Shown piece by piece: positions 6,316-6,574 of a stretch of 6,574 bases of DNA (its first letter is position 1; each line of letters begins with the position of its first letter). A program made the position numbers and the translations under genes. This DNA comes from Acidobacteriota bacterium. Lineage in GTDB: Bacteria; Acidobacteriota; Polarisedimenticolia; JAPUIV01. The stretch lies in assembly GCA_027296665.1 (NCBI GenBank), contig JAPUIV010000296.1, forward strand, positions 1-6,574, given 5' to 3'. Under the pieces are notes generated by a model. It was not told the DNA's origin. It did not search any database and saw nothing but the letters and a program-made list of their open reading frames with translations.

Positions 6316-6574
6316 TCAATTCCGTTCCGCCGCGGCGACGGCAAAACGGGCCGTGCCCAGCAGGGCGGTTCTGTCGTTCAGAATCACCTTCGCCGGCATG
6401 CTTTCCACCAGGGCCTGCATGCGTCCCTTGGCAAAATACCGGCTCCGGAACGCGGCCCCTTCGAGCTTTTCGACAATCTTCGGCGCGATCCCTCCTCCCA
6501 GGAACAGCCCCCCGGTCGCCATGAACTTCAACGCCAGGTTCCCCGCCTCGGCGGCGTAAAACCCGACGAACAGG
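6316..6574 (-). CDS. glk: Glucokinase, C-terminal part (5' end beyond the window)
   Basis: About 85 C-terminal residues are present; the gene runs off the right edge on its 5' side. The reading frame enters as LFVGFYAAEAGNLALKFMAT, followed by GGLFLGGGIAPKIVEKL and a C-terminus containing FAKGRM and LNDRTALLGTARFA. This matches the bacterial glucokinase family of E. coli Glk type (ROK/hexokinase superfamily), including its LATGGV(Y/F)xGGGIAP segment near the end. The enzyme phosphorylates glucose with ATP to glucose 6-phosphate in the cytosol. It is the most upstream visible gene of the minus-strand cluster, and its TGA is 19 bp before the fbp ATG. The N-terminal ATP-binding motif cannot be seen. 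An internal TTG at 6531 is not a real start, because homology continues upstream of it. Confidence 0.9.
   Translation of the reverse strand, partial: LFVGFYAAEAGNLALKFMATGGLFLGGGIAPKIVEKLEGAAFRSRYFAKGRMQALVESMPAKVILNDRTALLGTARFAVAAAERN

Noticed and set aside
6297..6344. Upstream extension of fbp to an ATG at 6344
   Set aside because: It would overlap the end of glk and lacks homology; the strong ribosome-binding site belongs to the ATG at 6296.
5373..6524. 383-residue open frame on the plus strand opposite fbp and glk
   Set aside because: It lies antisense to two genes with clear family motifs; its Pro/Arg-rich product has no recognisable domain.
1..6574. CRISPR array, tRNA/rRNA, insertion sequence, or defence or other novel multigene system
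   Set aside because: No regular repeats, tRNA-like cloverleaf, terminal inverted repeats or transposase-like protein seen; every gene belongs to a familiar metabolic or envelope family.

Overview
This 6.6 kb window is GC-rich, densely packed bacterial chromosome with the content of an ordinary housekeeping and envelope region. The organism is Gram-negative: there is a phosphate-selective-type outer-membrane porin with a signal peptide and an aromatic C-terminal residue, and a prolyl oligopeptidase carrying an export signal. The mix of an O/P-type porin, an exported S9A peptidase, and glucokinase, class I FBPase and DevB-type 6-phosphogluconolactonase in one cluster would suit a deltaproteobacterium-like or related environmental lineage. 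No marker gene is present, so the taxonomy is a guess.

Layout, left to right. Positions 1-286 hold no convincing gene, only weak hairpins and one sigma-70-like promoter match. A YiiM-like MOSC-domain protein (287-973, minus) is divergent from an OprO/OprP-type porin (1036-2295, plus), with 62 bp between them. The porin converges, across 16 bp, on a secreted prolyl oligopeptidase (2312-4471, minus). The rest of the window is a minus-strand sugar-phosphate cluster, transcribed in the order glucokinase (partial, entering from the right edge), class I fructose-1,6-bisphosphatase (5295-6296), 6-phosphogluconolactonase (4523-5290). The prolyl oligopeptidase lies 51 bp downstream of the cluster on the same strand.

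The three sugar enzymes fit together: glucokinase makes glucose 6-phosphate, 6-phosphogluconolactonase takes the lactone step of the oxidative pentose phosphate or Entner-Doudoroff route, and FBPase can return carbon to fructose 6-phosphate for another turn. Glucose-6-phosphate dehydrogenase is not in the window and may lie beyond an edge. Gaps of 19 bp and 4 bp, with good Shine-Dalgarno sequences, indicate an operon with translational coupling between fbp and pgl.

The most noteworthy observation is in the FBPase. The near-invariant DPLDGSSN metal-binding motif reads DPVGGSSN, so the aspartate matching mammalian Asp121 is glycine, while every other catalytic residue I checked is present. Its N-terminal AMP-site signature (TGELT in E. 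coli) is also absent. I see no mobile element, CRISPR array, RNA gene, defence system or other previously undescribed system here.
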